From Siniperca chuatsi (Eukaryota; Chordata; Actinopteri; Centrarchiformes; Sinipercidae): a stretch of 64,000 nt of DNA. Location: positions 17,694,675 to 17,758,674 of the forward strand of contig NC_058046.1 in assembly GCF_020085105.1 (NCBI RefSeq), read 5' to 3'. The notes below the pieces were generated by a model. It was not told where the DNA came from, made no database searches, and was given only the letters and a program-made list of their open reading frames with translations. Positions 35,776-48,882 of this stretch are shown here, piece by piece (within the stretch, counting starts at the first letter, position 1; each line of letters begins with the position of its first letter). A program made the translations under genes and the position numbers.

Positions 35776-38700
35776 TTCTGCCAGCGTGTGTATGACTAAG
35801 TGTATGCATGGGTGTGTATGTGTTTTAATAATTAAAGCTATTGACTAAGCTAGAAATGGCAGATCATCGGGGGAAACACCAGCATAGCTTCTTTAACAAC
35901 ACAAAGATCACCTTGTGTGGTTCGTCATCCATTCAGTGGTGTGTGTGCGTGTGTCTTTTTTTGTCATTAAGGGATAAGGACCATTAACACACATAGTGCT
36001 TTAAGCTGAGTGCCATTTATGAGACACACACGTGCACACAAATACTTGCAAACACACACATAAGTAAACAGTGGGTCCTTTCACACATCTCACTCCATGT
36101 TATTAAAGAGAGCGAAAAGTAGAGCAAGTAGAGCAAGGGTCTTTTCCAGCCTCACACTGATAAGATTTCTTACTCTGAGGCACAGAAAAGCAACTTACAC
36201 ACTCAAACTCTCCAGCACACACACATAAATAAACTAGATTACACCAGCTGCTCTCACTTAGGAAACTCTTTCAGCCTTAATAACAGCAATTAAGAAAAGC
36301 CCATTTTTCTCTGCTCCCCCCTTTATAACAGTTCTTTTCTCACCTTATTGGTTGCTGTGGCACTGGAGCCTGGTACCACGGGAACATTAGTGACCTGTAC
36401 TGACAGATAATCATTATCGATGAGAGGCCACGCCCCCTCCACCTTACAAGTCTGGAAGCTGTCCTTAAATGTCCTCAGGTGTGGGTCCCCGAACAGCCCA
36501 CAGAACAGGTACGCAGGCCGGGAGTGGCTGTGGCTGTGAGTGTGAGAGTGTGTGTGTGCGTGCACGTGGGAGTGTGTGTGGGCGTGCTGGGTGCGACTGT
36601 GGTAGTTACAGGGCTCGTGGACCACCTCGGGGTGCGTGGAGGAAGTGGGCCCGTCTCTGGAGCAATTCCTCTGGCTCATGAGATCGGAGATGCCCAGCAC
36701 AGCCGAGTGGAAGACCAGGTTCCCCCGGCAGGACTTGGCCGTCCTCTGGGTGCAGGCCGAGTACGCACGTAAAGCCTTGCAAAACTCAGTGTGAAAGCCA
36801 TCCACGGCCGGCGTCAGGTGGGAAGTCAGGGAGACAAAGTCGGTGGTGCACTTCTGGATACGGCACTGAGGGGTGGCCACCTGGCACTGACCTGGAGAGG
36901 ACAGAAAGAGAGAGATGCAGAAATATTGTTAGCAAAGTGATATTATTACAGGAACAGTAATAGTGATAGGTGACCAGCTATAACAGCCTTAAATATTATC
37001 ACACGTCTGATAATGTAGGTATGTACTACACTGAGAGTTGGCTTTAACACACAGAAGACAGAAGGTTACTGTTTGTAGGCAGCTTTGAACTTAAACACAC
37101 AATGCTACCAGCCTGTTACAATCCAACCTAATAAAATTGGAAAAAGAACCAGCCGCTGGTTGAAAGTCTTGATCAATCAGCAGTGCCGCTCTGCAAGTGT
37201 AATAAACCAAAGAGCAGCCAGAGAGAAAAGATAAAGAGCGTTTTCCCACAAGGAGTGAGATAATACTGCTTATATAGCCAGGGAGCACATAACACATAGA
37301 GTATTATAGACAAAGAGCGCAAGACAATACAAGGTGTGCTATGCATATAAACACACTACCGTGACTTTGTGAAGCTTCTAATGAAACTCTGTGGTCATTT
37401 ACAAGGGCATTTGTGATCTTGTGTAGCTTTAGCAGAGAGAATACACAATCAAAAATGTACAATTATTAAATATAACTTTATTGTTTGTTTACAGCTATAA
37501 CTATGAGCACCAGAGGAAATGCATTCAGAAGACTGATTATTCTGTCTTGTATACCCATTAGGAACAAATTTCTTGGTCAGAAATTGTCCCTGATGTTTTA
37601 TCTATTGCTACATTTTCTGAATGTAACAAGGGTCAAACCGGCCTTTTATATCATAGATCATCAGAGAGAGAGGGAGTTAGAGCGAGAGAGAGATTAGAGA
37701 CCAGACCTAATGCATCAGTCACATCATGCTCCTATTAGATTAGGCCAGAAAGAGGCTCTGCAGTGTATGGGCAGCTGCACACACACACACAAACACAAAT
37801 AGCTGTCTCAGAAAGAATGCTGGTTGTACTTCTGTTAAATGCACACAGTCAGTGATCTTCAGTTGGTGGTATGATCTCCCAAAAAGCCAAGCAAAAGCAG
37901 AAAGTACATGTTTCTTACTGAAATCAGCAGATTCCTTTAATGTGACACCAACACTAAACAACCATAAGTTGCCACTAACACAATAACACACACAAGCAAA
38001 CAGCACATTCCAGCTCTTCTGTGTACGTTTATGTGATTTTGGGGCATGAAGGAGTCAGGCATCACCATTTGGGGGCAGTAGTGCTCTGAGTTTTATAAAT
38101 CAGTGTGCAGGTACAGACCCCCACTCACACCGCGCTTCAGAATCTCTCTCCTGCCTGTTAAATACTGACACCAACCCACAGACACACACACACAGGCTGC
38201 CTTCCATGCCAACCACCACTGTACAGACGGTTTGAGTACTGAGGACACATTGTGTCTTTGCACCAACAGCCTCCTTCTCTCCCTCCTATCTGCCCTGCAG
38301 TACCTAAATGCTGCTCTCAATCTAATCAGAGTGGGTTTATTCTCTTTCGAAGGATATCAGAATCATGAGCTGCTCTAAAAAAACACACAAAAGCACTCAT
38401 TCACTCACATTTTCCCAGCAGGGTGACGCAGCGAGAAGGGAGTCGACCCTGTAACTGAAGGACTCAGGTTCAAACCACTGACTTATATAAAGCTTAAAAT
38501 CTTTCTAACAACAAGCTACTTCTAAAGTTTCACACCAGTTCCCATTGTGTTGCTCTATAGCTGACCCTGCACTCTTCCCTCCCTGTGAATGAATCAATAT
38601 TAAAGCACAATTTTGATATTTTGGTTGTTCAATGCTCCCCTTTTGTGCAGCCGTCCTCTTAAGGGTGCCTCTCTAAGCATGCATAGCTGTACATTCAAAA

Positions 38701-40923
38701 GGGAATCCAATCTATGCACATAAATAAGCAATTTGTGCTAAGTCGAGCCGAGGTAATGAATATTGCTATATTGCTAAGAAGAGAGAATAAAAAACTCCTC
38801 ATGTGAGTAACTGATGCAAGAGGGCCATTCAACACATCCAGAGTCTGGTTTGTTTCATCCCCTGGGGTAAGTATCTAATATAGACACAATAAAAGAGCTA
38901 GCGATGCCCACACCACTCCATGTCTCACCACAATAAAAAAAAACTCTCTTTTCACTCCATCCACTTCTCCCTGCTGCCTTTATCATCTCACAGGAATCAT
39001 CTCTTCTTTTCTCTCAAGCCTCATCTGCTCTTTTTTCCCCCAGCTCAAATAATTTCACTCCATCAGCACTATTCTGATATATCACTACCCCTTTCTGTTT
39101 TCAGCCCTCTCAGTCTGATTCCCTGGCCGGTCTCCTTACCCCCTGGTCATCTCTCTTCTCTGCATCCCAAGGCACCCTCTCTACCATCAGACAGAGGTCA
39201 AAAGATCCACCAGCTGAATCGCTCAGGCTTGGTTTAGCGATTCTTTGTCTCCCTAGCCGACAGCCTCCAACTTCTCTGATCTCCGGAGATCAGAAAAGGA
39301 TCTATTGGGATCATCTCTCAACCGAGGGAATGGCTTGTGAAGTGCTTATTGATCACCTTGTTGTGTGCACTCTCTCACACACTGAGCTCAAATCACACAA
39401 ACAGCCCTCCAAGCTTAGAGATACAAAGCTTTACAGGAGCTCACTACAGCATGCACTCTTTCTCTCTCTCGACTAGACACTCAGGAGGGAGAACAATAGT
39501 CAACAATTCAGACGTTCCTGCCTCTAAGCAGACACATGGAGCTGACGGAGCGACGATGAAATAATTCCAAATACCTTGAAATGTACAACTTATAACAAAT
39601 AAAACATTGTTTGGCTAAACAGACTAAATAATACACATTCTTTCCAGGTGACACACGTGTAGCAGAAGGTGCCAAGAGGGTCTTTAATGTGAACTGGGTC
39701 GCTCTGTTCCTACCAGGCTACGCGCAGAGGCAGTTTCGTCCCGCTGCCTGAGCCGTGTTAAACTAATTACTGGAGGTGTGACTGCTCAACAGACAGCTGC
39801 CACAACAGCCGACCCCCTGCACACACAGCAACACACACAGACTTGGCCAAAAAAAGCTAGTTTCTGGAAAGAGGATATTATGCTGCTTTTTTGCACCAAA
39901 TGAAAAATGCATCTGTGTCTCTACCAAACTTAACCAAATGAATTTAAAACCAACAAGCCATGTAAAAGTGGTCAAATTATGTTTTTGTATCAATAATCCT
40001 TACAAACACCTTATTATCCTTTCAGTGAACATACTCTTCTTTTGTTGAATTCTTTGTTTTCCTTTCTGTACAGCCTTTGGCTTAGGGGTGTGTTAGTTTC
40101 TGCTTTTGGTGCTTATTAGAAGACAAACAACCACAAATACAAGAAATTGGCTTTCAGACAAGGATCGCTTTATGTTTTTTTCCTTTAAAGAGTCTATCCT
40201 GTGTAACTTTAATCACTTTGATACTATTTCTTATGATGCATTTTATTAATTTGCATCATACAGCTTAACATAAACTGCATTCCACAATAGGTTTAGTCAG
40301 ATTTACAACACAGTACAGCCTTGATCCTAACTTTATATGATCAGATTTACACAGATTCGGTTATTTGTTTCGATATTGCTCTCTGTGTAAAGCTGTAATT
40401 TGTTATATATGGACACCAGGAGAGGTAGCCACCCTCTCTGCCCTTCTCTTCCCTCCTCCATGAGCCATTAAGGGGCAGACAGGAGAATGACGGCCCAGGA
40501 GAGAGGAGGAGAAACTCGATCCGTGCTCTGACTGCTGCACTGCCGCTGGAGAGAGCCATTGTCAGGCAGCACTGGGCCCAACACAAGGATCGGCCACACA
40601 ATGATTACAAACGCTTAATAACTAATAAAGTATCTCTGATGACTGCTAAATGTAACAGACAGAAAAGAAATGTTGTTAATAGTTGTAGTTGGTTCAGCGC
40701 ACAGCTAATAGTGCGAAATTGGATAACAAGAGCCTAAAATTACAGATTAGTTGCGATTATGACGGAGAGACCGACTAGTTGTTGCAGCGTGGAAGTGTAG
40801 GTTACCTATGTGAGCACCGAAGCAGAGGGCGATGATCAGCAGCAGCAGCGGCCGGAAGCGGCGCACCAGAGACGGGGAGGCGAGGCGCTCAGCCCCGCGG
40901 CAACGGCATCCGGCTCTCCCCAT
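33803..40923 (-). CDS. rgmb: repulsive guidance molecule B, complete, 3 coding exons
   Basis: GPI-anchored neuronal guidance protein, BMP co-receptor and neogenin ligand. Coding exons 40923-40806, 36891-36344 and 34561-33803 join in phase into 474 aa (human about 478). The start MGRAG is preceded by an in-frame stop. The residues just upstream (PAWTG) resemble a human coding segment, so human uses an earlier start. Signal peptide hydrophobic core is 26-36. The Cys-rich RGM N-terminal domain starts QCRIQKC (48-54). The partial vWF type D region has the autocleavage site GDPH at 174-177, followed by an exceptionally conserved stretch from 168 to 222. The C-terminus is a hydrophobic GPI-attachment tail ending in ALM. 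A His-rich alternating tract (142-162) lies just before the GDPH region and is not in human RGMB as I recall it. Identity over RGMA/HJV is clear from the SQRNCSxDGPTSST block. Confidence 0.97.
34721..35234. mobile_element. non-autonomous DNA element pair in rgmb intron 2 (termini TAGRGCTGYAAC)
   Basis: The left end TAGAGCTGTAAC and right end GTTGCAGCCCTA are inverted repeats. The interior is rich in ATTAATCGATTA-type motifs and appears twice, meeting near 34975. I recognise this as a very common teleost dispersed repeat, probably a MITE of a DNA transposon. No transposase is present. Confidence 0.7.
35566..35629. repeat. (GT)n microsatellite, about 64 bp
   Basis: Near-perfect dinucleotide run in rgmb intron 2. 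A second run of about 34 bp follows at about 35738-35771. Confidence 0.95.
36524..36586 (-). repeat. coding simple repeat in rgmb (alternating His)
   Basis: A CAC-based imperfect repeat on the minus strand encodes residues 142-162 of Rgmb, where His alternates with Ala, Thr, Ser or Val (eleven His here, twelve counting His137). On the plus strand it reads as an imperfect GT-rich microsatellite, so it probably arose by slippage in frame. Confidence 0.85.
36900..40800. other. rgmb intron 1
   Basis: No additional coding exon was recognised. The segment at 38418-38480 has a tRNA-like B box (GGTTCAAACC) and resembles a decayed tRNA-derived SINE, which is weak evidence. The stretch 38930-39240 is pyrimidine-rich. 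The rest is AT-rich intron with short CA runs. Confidence 0.4.
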
Positions 40924-41500
40924 CCCCGTCCATGCAGGGCCAGGAGGGGAGAGTGGACAGACCTCCAAAGGGCGAGGAGGCGTGGTGTCCAGGCCTTCTC
41001 ACTTCTTCGTCTGCCTCTTCTTCCTCACTCTTCTCTCCTTCCTCTCCTCCTCGGGTGCGCAGGGGCATTAAAACACAGCTGCTCCACGGAATGCAGGGCG
41101 GAGGGGGTGGAAAGGCAAAGAGAGGAGGAAAACAAAGTAAGAGCAGAAGTCACTCCGACGACACTTTTACTTTTCCCCTATACAAATCCACATCCCACGT
41201 GATTGAAGTGCGCTCCCTCCGCGGTCGGACTTTTGCCTTGATTGTGATCACTCTGTCCTCTCCTCTCCTGTCCCAAACACGCACAATCACATCTCTCTCC
41301 TGCCTACCAGGCCGGGCTTTCTCCTCCACTCCTCCCCTTTCACTTTCTCCTCCTCCTCCTCCTCCTCTTCTGTCCCTCCAACAAATCAATAGAGAATCAA
41401 CCAAACCCTGCTGGCGGAAAACCCGCCTACCGCGACTCACACACGCACAGAGAGAGCGTGAGAGCAGTCTACAAAATAATGAAGAGGCCGGAGATAAAAG
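40924..41500 (-). promoter_or_regulatory. rgmb 5' UTR and CpG-rich promoter region
   Basis: The rgmb start codon is preceded by a GC-rich, CpG-containing stretch unlike the AT-rich flanks, with a pyrimidine-rich (TCC)n run near 41345-41370. This is typical of a developmental-gene CpG promoter. No TATA box was identified and the transcription start is not fixed. Confidence 0.45.
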
Positions 41501-43502
41501 TTGTAAAACGTTGGTAAGATGCCATTAAATCATTGCGCATTCGTTTTTTCTCTTGTTTTCATTCCTACAGTACAATAATAATAGTAATAATAATAATAAT
41601 CCCTCCACCTGAAGAGTTGTTATAGAGAAAAGGGTGCGGTGAGAACCTGCGGTGGGTATAAATTAGTTTTGCAAGCTGTAATAGTTGTTATAATGGCATC
41701 CATTCCCAGAGAGATAAATAAATACCTAAATAGTCACGAATCTGTTTATTGTGAATTAGTTTGTCAGAGAGAAATAAAAGCATATCTGCATATCGCCTAC
41801 CAATAAAATCATGTTTTATGTCCAGAGCAGATCGGCATACATGATTTATATTTGACTGTGTGACGATGAAGTTTGGTCTGATAGTATGTAATGCAGTCCA
41901 GCATTGTAAATCTATGTTTAATATAAAGCTGTGTTTTAACAGTGTTTTCTGCAGAAACAAGCCAAGGAACACATACAGGTGTATCAGAACTCTTAATTTA
42001 GCCTGTAAGAGTAAATTATGTAAATTAAACGCATTTTTGTATCTTTTTCAGATGCCATCCATGCACATTTTAAGCTTGAAATGATCATACCAAAAAATAT
42101 AAACATATTAAACCCAAAATCATACCAAAATCTGAAGAGTTTATGTTGACTTGCAACTCTCCATACTCGTCATAACTTTTAATGCAGGACGGTTCCCCGT
42201 TTTCCTCACTGCTAAGATAGTAATCTGCTGTATCAAGCCTTTGATTTCTTTGATCCACTGACCAAATGAGCTGAATATTTTGTAGGAGAAACGTTACTAA
42301 TATGTGGGTATTCACTATCAAGTGGCTAACTCAATCTTTGACTTCTTGTTTTCTGATGAAAACCTTGCGGAACTAAACATCACACTTTTAACTTAATTCC
42401 AAATAATTATGCTGCGGTTGGAAGGATTTGTGCACCAACCATCGTGGTTGGACATCTGTGGATGTCTTTAAATAAGTTTGTACCTCTGCCCACTTTCTTG
42501 GCAAAAAGCACAGAGGAGATCAGAAACATAACAGAGCACAATGTGAAGGGAGTGCCTCTGTGACACAAATCAGTCCAAACATAACAACACACCAGACACC
42601 AAACTGTTCACACTGTAACAGTTGTAAATCTGTAGAGTCAGAAGAACAAAAGTACAGAAGGTACAAGGTGAGCAGACAGTGTAAACACCCCCCAGCCATA
42701 ATGACACTGAACACTGCATACACAGCTATATATGCAAAACAGCTTGTACCTTTGTTCTCTCCACCTACAGCTATAACTCATAAATGAATAACTTCTCACC
42801 CACTTTCTGGAAGGTGTAGCATTTTAAAATGTTTTATTACAAAGAAGTTGAGCCTGATCCAAACTCCCCATTTCACCTAAAGGTTATGGAGCTGGACAGG
42901 TTTGGACACCCTGGCTTAACTTGTTTGCATGTGTATGTGCATATGTGTGAATATATGTGTGTGTGTGTGTGTCTCCATATGTTTGACCAAACAGAGCTTC
43001 TCTGTGGCTGATATTTTATGTGCTGTGTGTCATAGCCGGGTAGTTTCACTCTAACATGACAGTATGTACACTCACATCACTGCCAGGCCATAACTTTGGT
43101 CATGGCCAATTGTGTCAGTAAAATAAACACACACAGTCACTACGAAGCTCATGAGGATTTGACAGTAAGTTTGGCCAGAGGAGATGATGTGTGCAACTCA
43201 AACAGGCTCTGATATTAGATTATATTAGCTTCCTGTTTGTGCCAGAAGCCTCTGATCTCACCAGTGAGAAAGCCTGCATGTGTGTGTGTGTGTGTGTGTG
43301 TGTGATGAGTCAGGAAATCTTGTCAGATGTTGTATTGTAGTGTATTTGTATAGTGTGTATATAGTTTGTGCCTTTAGAGTAGGCCTGAAAGAGGTAAACA
43401 TACAGACAGGTGAGAAATTAAAGGAAACAGCTGAATAAATTAATGCAGAAACAAAACAAATGCAGATGCTGCTGTACAGGGACTCTGAATGGTTTGATTA
43501 TC

Positions 43503-43840
43503 AGTGGACTAAAGTAACTATGTGCATTTAAATGAGTACTGTTTTAAGGTATTTGCACAACTAAAGTATTTCCATTTGATGCTACTTTATATTTCCACTC
43601 CACTACATTTTAAATGCTAGAATATTTATACAAATATTGCACTTTCTACTTCATTACATTTATTTGACAGCTGTAGATACTTTTCAGATTAAACCCACGA
43701 TCAATTCATGAAATACAATGCATTGTTTTAGATTTATTCCCAACTGTACAAAAAGTAGTTAAAACTATCTCCACCTCGACCAGCTGTGTGTTGCATACAT
43801 GTTATTGCATCAGTAATACTACATCAATACTTTTGTATAT
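43503..43840. repeat. AAGTGCATTTA-type dispersed repeat
   Basis: Contains CTATGTGCATTTAAATGAGT, then TTTCCATTTGATGCTACTTT and CCACTACATTT. This is the same order of motifs as the copy at 46458-46700. Confidence 0.6.
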
Positions 43841-43974
43841 GTTTGTATATATATATATATACTGTATATACACACACACTTATATAACAAAAGACACAGA
43901 ATGCCCCAAAAACTTATTTTTTAAAAAGTACATTTTCCCCCACTGTTGACTATAAAAATTATGTGAATCATATG

Positions 43975-44215
43975 ATCAAGGTTTCACAGTCACCAGATCT
44001 CAAGATTAAACACCTGTGAGAGATTTTGGACCAACGTGTTAAACAGTGTCTCCACCACCATCATCAAAACACCAAATGAGGAAATATCTTTTAGAAGAAT
44101 GTAGAAGTCCTGAGAAGGCTGAAGAGCATTGAAGCTGTCCTGGTGGCTTGTGGTGGCCCAACGCCTTTCTAAGACATTTTATGCATGTTTTTTGTTCTTA
44201 ATTTGCCACGCAGCT
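43975..44215 (+). pseudogene. decayed Tc1-like transposase 3' fragment
   Basis: The plus strand reads as the C-terminal end of a Tc1/mariner transposase, starting at the S-P-D-L block of the DDE domain and ending near a G-G-P-T-P block. Several stops and small deletions destroy the frame. No upstream transposase domain or matching terminal repeat is present, so this is a molecular fossil. Confidence 0.75.
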
Positions 44216-44917
44216 GAACATCCTGGACACCAAATATTAGGGCGGGAATTAAACAAGCAGCGGTTTAACAGTTAAAACAGCTCCTTTAACCAAACTGCCA
44301 CCCCTCTGCAGGATGAAGAACAAGAGGAGAACATTTAATTTATGCTAACACTCAGAACATGTAATTGAATTAATTACATGTGTGCATGTGGTGCTATTTA
44401 TCATGACTAATTTCATATTTAATTCTAATCACACATCCGCCTGCATAGACACACAAACGCAAATCTAGACAACATATGACCCTATTCATGGAGTTTAATT
44501 CTATATTTCATACAAATTTATTTAATCAATTACACCACAGCTGAGACCTGGGGACGCTGAAACTAACTCACCATCCTCCACTCACACACACACCTCTACA
44601 GAGCTGCTCTGCCTAGTTACACATGCATTCACTCACTGCGCCTCAGGCACAAAGACAGTCTGTTTCTGAACGTCCAGCTTGTCTTCACCTCCACACCTTT
44701 GCCTCCCTTCTCCACTTATACCTCTCTTCACCTCCCCCTCTCCCCAACCCAACTCCAAACAGCCCGTCATTCAACAAATTGCTCTCGCAACTCCATGTAC
44801 ACCTGTGTTTGCGTGTGTGCCAAAGTGTGTAAGTGTTGAGAGTTTGCATTGTTGCAAACATGTCAAAGGCTGTGCTTCTTATCTGAAAGATAAGATGTTG
44901 CAATGAATCTCTAATAA

Positions 44918-44948
<31 letters not shown>

Positions 44949-44950
44949 AG

Positions 44951-45678
44951 GTGGTGGAAGAAGTACAAAATCTGTACCTAAGTAAAAATAGTAGTAGAAC
45001 AATGTTAAAATACTTTGTAAAATTTACTTAAAGTATCAAAAGTAAAAGTACAGAATGACTCATAGTGTTATGGATTATATTATTGGATTATTAATGTGTA
45101 AGTAGTATTTTACAAAAAAAAACACAATTCTGGATATAATTGAGTCTTAAAACCCTTATTTTATTAAAACAAAACCTGTAACTGTAGTATGAGTGTTTAA
45201 GCCTGTTTTTAATTCTAAAGAACTTGTTAAAAGAACTGATTGTAATTTAAAACAAGTAAAGCGCATTGCAGCACTAGAATTATGAAAAATCAAACTTAAT
45301 TTTAGAAAATACTTGAAACAAATTGGATTTCAGTGAAAACAGGCTAGAATATTCTTACTGCAGTGGTAGATTTTTTTTCACATGTTTTGAGAAAATAAGG
45401 GGTGAGGAGCCAATTACAGACTCAAATGACTTGATAAGAAAGAGATTTTTGTAGAGAACAAATGCATCATAATTCAAAAGGGGATCATATTTTGTACAAA
45501 AAATCTTACAGTAATTGGTAAATTAACTAAAGCTTTTAAAAAGCTGTAGCAATATTTCCCTCTGAAATCATAGTGGAGTAGAACTATAAAGGAGAATGAA
45601 ATGGAAAATAAAGTACAAGTACCTCAAATTTGTACTTAAGCACAGTACTTGAGTGTACTTGGTTACATTCCACAACTG
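44951..45678. mobile_element. MITE-like element with GTGGTGGAAGAAGTAC / GTACTTGGTTACATTCCAC ends
   Basis: The two ends form an imperfect inverted repeat, GTGG(T)GGAAGAAGTAC against the reverse complement of GTACTTGGTTACATTCCAC. The interior is AT-rich with AGTAAAAGTAC units and no coding capacity. About 728 bp; a common teleost non-autonomous element. Confidence 0.65.
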
Positions 45679-46457
45679 CACACATATCAAGTTATTCTCT
45701 CTCACTCATTCTTAGTGCCAGCCACCACAACACACACACACACACACACAATTCTTGACTCACAGATGGGTGGTAAAGGTAAGTGGAGACTGCAGGTGTG
45801 TGTGTGTGTGTCTTTATATTCCTGATGTGAGGTGATAACATAAAAGATAAAATCCAGGTATCAAAGCCTCTTGTAATGCGTGTGGAAACCCAATACTATA
45901 ATAGCCTGTTTGATAGCTGTTTCTCTCCCCGGCCAAACTCATGTTGTGTTTTACTTGAGTTGGCCTTATCAGACCTCCTGTGTCTGCACATTCACTTCAC
46001 TGTTACAAAGAGAAGAGAGAGACTGAAGCTGGTTTCAGGTGCTTCTGTGCAAAAAGCGTCAGAGTGAGAAAGCGAGAGCGCTCATCTTGGGGTCAGTTTA
46101 TCTTTTGAAATGCTGAAGAGAAACATAGCTCAGATCAGTAGGAGAGGATTTCTTTAACGCAGGCCACAGAAGCAGATTATCACATTGATCCTTCTCTTCT
46201 TACACCCTCAACCCCAGTCTCTTTTTTCCCAGAGCAGCCCATTGATGTGCATTGATTGACTGGTACTGACGCAAACCCAAAATACTATCACGACACTACA
46301 GTTTAAAATAGAAACAGAGGAGAGAAAATAGAACACATAATTGTGATAGTGCTTTCTGTTCTGGTTCTCCAAACACATTTCTGCCACCCTACTTCCTTTC
46401 TTCTGTCTAATAGTGCTCTTCTTCCTGCCCTCATTACCACTGCTTGTTTTATACATT

Positions 46458-46878
46458 AGTGAAAGTAAACTAAGTGCATTTACTCAAGTACTGTATTTTT
46501 TGAGGTATTTCCATTTCATGCTACTTTATATCTCCTCTTCTACTACATTTAAGAGGGAAATATGTACTTTTTATTCCACTACATTTATTAGACAGTTTTA
46601 ATAACTGGTTACCTCACAGATTAAATTTTACGTACAAATCTATGATCAGCCAATAAAATATGTTGCATTGTTATTGATTAAACAACTCAACAATATACAC
46701 TCACTTGCCAGTTTATTCGGTACACCTAGCTAAAAGTAATGCAGTTTAATTCAACAGCCCTGCAATAAATCCTTCCTTCATGAATGTTTTTAGAGAGGTG
46801 TTGATTCAAGTTTATGTACTTTTACATAAGTAAGACTTACGTAGGGAGTAAAGGATATGAATACTTCTTCCACCACTG
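46458..46878. mobile_element. second MITE-like copy with nested Tc1-type terminal sequence
   Basis: The outer element runs from AGTAAACTAAGTGCATTTAC to TACTTCTTCCACCACTG. Within it, around 46697-46790, lies ACTCACTTGCCAGTTTATTC followed by GGTACACCTAGCTAAAA. That resembles the terminal inverted repeat of a Tc1/mariner element, so one element appears to have inserted into another. Confidence 0.6.
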
Positions 46879-47861
46879 TATTTATATATACACAGAATAA
46901 GTTTCTATTTAGAGTGTCTTCATTAAAACACAAACCAGGATATCTTTAAAATCTGAACTGTTTTTTAGTTGCAGTTGCTAGTTTTTCAAAGATCAAATCA
47001 AAACCTGACACACGATATGCAGAATATCTCCAGAAAGTAACACACCTTTCATCTGAGGTGTGACTGGTCCACAGGGACACCTTCCTGTTTTAGCTGGACA
47101 AGGTATCATTGCTTGGGGAAAAAACACATACATAGGGAATTATTTGCCACAGAGGCTGTGACAAGTCAAGTGTGAAGAAATCTGAAGTAAACACACACAA
47201 CACATTTGACAAATTTATAAATTATTTTTCTACTATCTCTTCATCGTCTTTGTCTTTACATTCTTCCTCTCCCTGTTCATTTCCTTCATCTCTCATTTCA
47301 TCCTTTGTGTAAAAACATCTGAAGTACACACAGCTGCATCAGACAGCGCGCAGTGACAACGAAGCCTCTGTTTTCTCCGGGCAAACACACGCACACACAC
47401 ATTTGCACACACACAGCAGTAAGCAGTAAGAAGGAAACAGCTGAAGGATGTAATAGGGCAGATGAGGATCATGGGGTTGCAGTTTGGTTTGGGTCAGGGT
47501 GTTTGGCAGCTTTGAGACAAAGACACGCTATTAAAACGGCTCCCTTCTCGCCTCCAGCTCTCTCTGCTGTGAAACTTATTTTGTCAGTCAGTTTGCCAGC
47601 TAACATCGACTTGTGATTCTACCAACTCATTTTGGTGATAAGAGGCATCTTTTTGTGTAGACATAAGTGCATTACTTCCAGAAACTGGGACTTTTTCAAG
47701 CCTGTAGATCTGATCATGAAGGCAGCGCAGGTGATAATTGTTCATCTAGTTTAACGCTGCTTTCTCTGCATCTACTGTGATCGCATTACACACACAGACG
47801 TCTACCTTTCTCTTTCTCTCTGTCTCTGTCTCTCTCTCACACACTTCCTTGTACTTCTATC

Positions 47862-48047
47862 TTTGTGAGGACTGTCATTGACATAATGCATTCCCTAGCC
47901 CCTTACCATAACCTTAAACAACAAAACTAAATACCTAACCTTTACGCTCACCCTAACCATAACCTAATTCTAACCTAACCCTTAAAACCCAGTCTTAACC
48001 TTCAAACAGCCCTTTGAAGTTGTGAGGACCAGCCAAAGTGTCCTCAC
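47862..48047. repeat. GTGAGGAC-type dispersed repeat, fuller copy
   Basis: It begins TTGTGAGGAC and ends GTCCTCAC, giving short inverted ends. The interior is a run of CCCTAACCTTAACC-like units. I recognise it as a widespread teleost repeat. No coding potential. Confidence 0.7.
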
Positions 48048-48270
48048 TTAGTAGGTAAAAAAGCATGTTTCAGTCCACATTATGTAGCAAGTACAAGTAC
48101 ACACACACACACACACACATGCAGGTTGCTTTGCTGATGTGCTGTGTTTTCCACACATGCTTCCACACACTGAAGCTTCACAGATATTTTGAGTCTTGCG
48201 GCTACAGATGGTCAGCTTCCATCTCCTGCTGGGACATCCACATCCTCCAGTGGTAAACACATACCCCCTC

Positions 48271-48307
<37 letters not shown>

Positions 48308-48851
48308 AGAAAAGGTATGGGCATCTATAAATCACTCATACCTGTCTGTGAGGAAGAAGCCCAAACACAGGTGAGCCCCTCACATTCCAGCAACCTGACA
48401 GATATACAGATGGAGAGAGAGAGGGGGGAGAGAGGGAGAGAGGGAGAGAGAAAGCTCACCGCCCCTCTCTCTCCTGCATCCAGCTGTGAGTGCCTCCCTC
48501 TCTTTTCCTCCCCCTCCCCTCCCATCTCTTCCCCTTGGGATAGAGTGCTCACAGAGTGGCAGATGGGTGGAATGCATAATACATAGACTATTCGGGGGGC
48601 TGGGAGAGTGGTGCATGTGTGTGTGTATGTGTGTGGGTTGTCAGTCCATGGGGAGTAGGCTGTGGAGTCATTATAGATCTAATGGTTGTGTTTTAGACGC
48701 TGCACCGTGCCAATCTCATTTGAAGTGCAAAAGCCAAATGAGTGTGAAGCGTTTCATTACTCATGCTCTGTGTGTGCACGCTCCCCTTCAGTTCATGCGA
48801 GGCAACAGATCAGTGATGCAGTCACAACTTTCTAACTGACATGTAAGATAC

Positions 48852-48882
<31 letters not shown>

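Noticed and set aside
35507-35809. Long His-Thr or Cys-Val open frames
   Set aside because: Pure translation of AC/GT microsatellites with no splice or start context; the same holds for similar frames at 52272-52640, 53380-53787, 58248-58586 and 60624-61027.
40347-40601. Short open frames in rgmb intron 1 and the CpG promoter (40810-41528)
   Set aside because: No similarity, no splice context; GC-rich composition alone explains the absence of stops.
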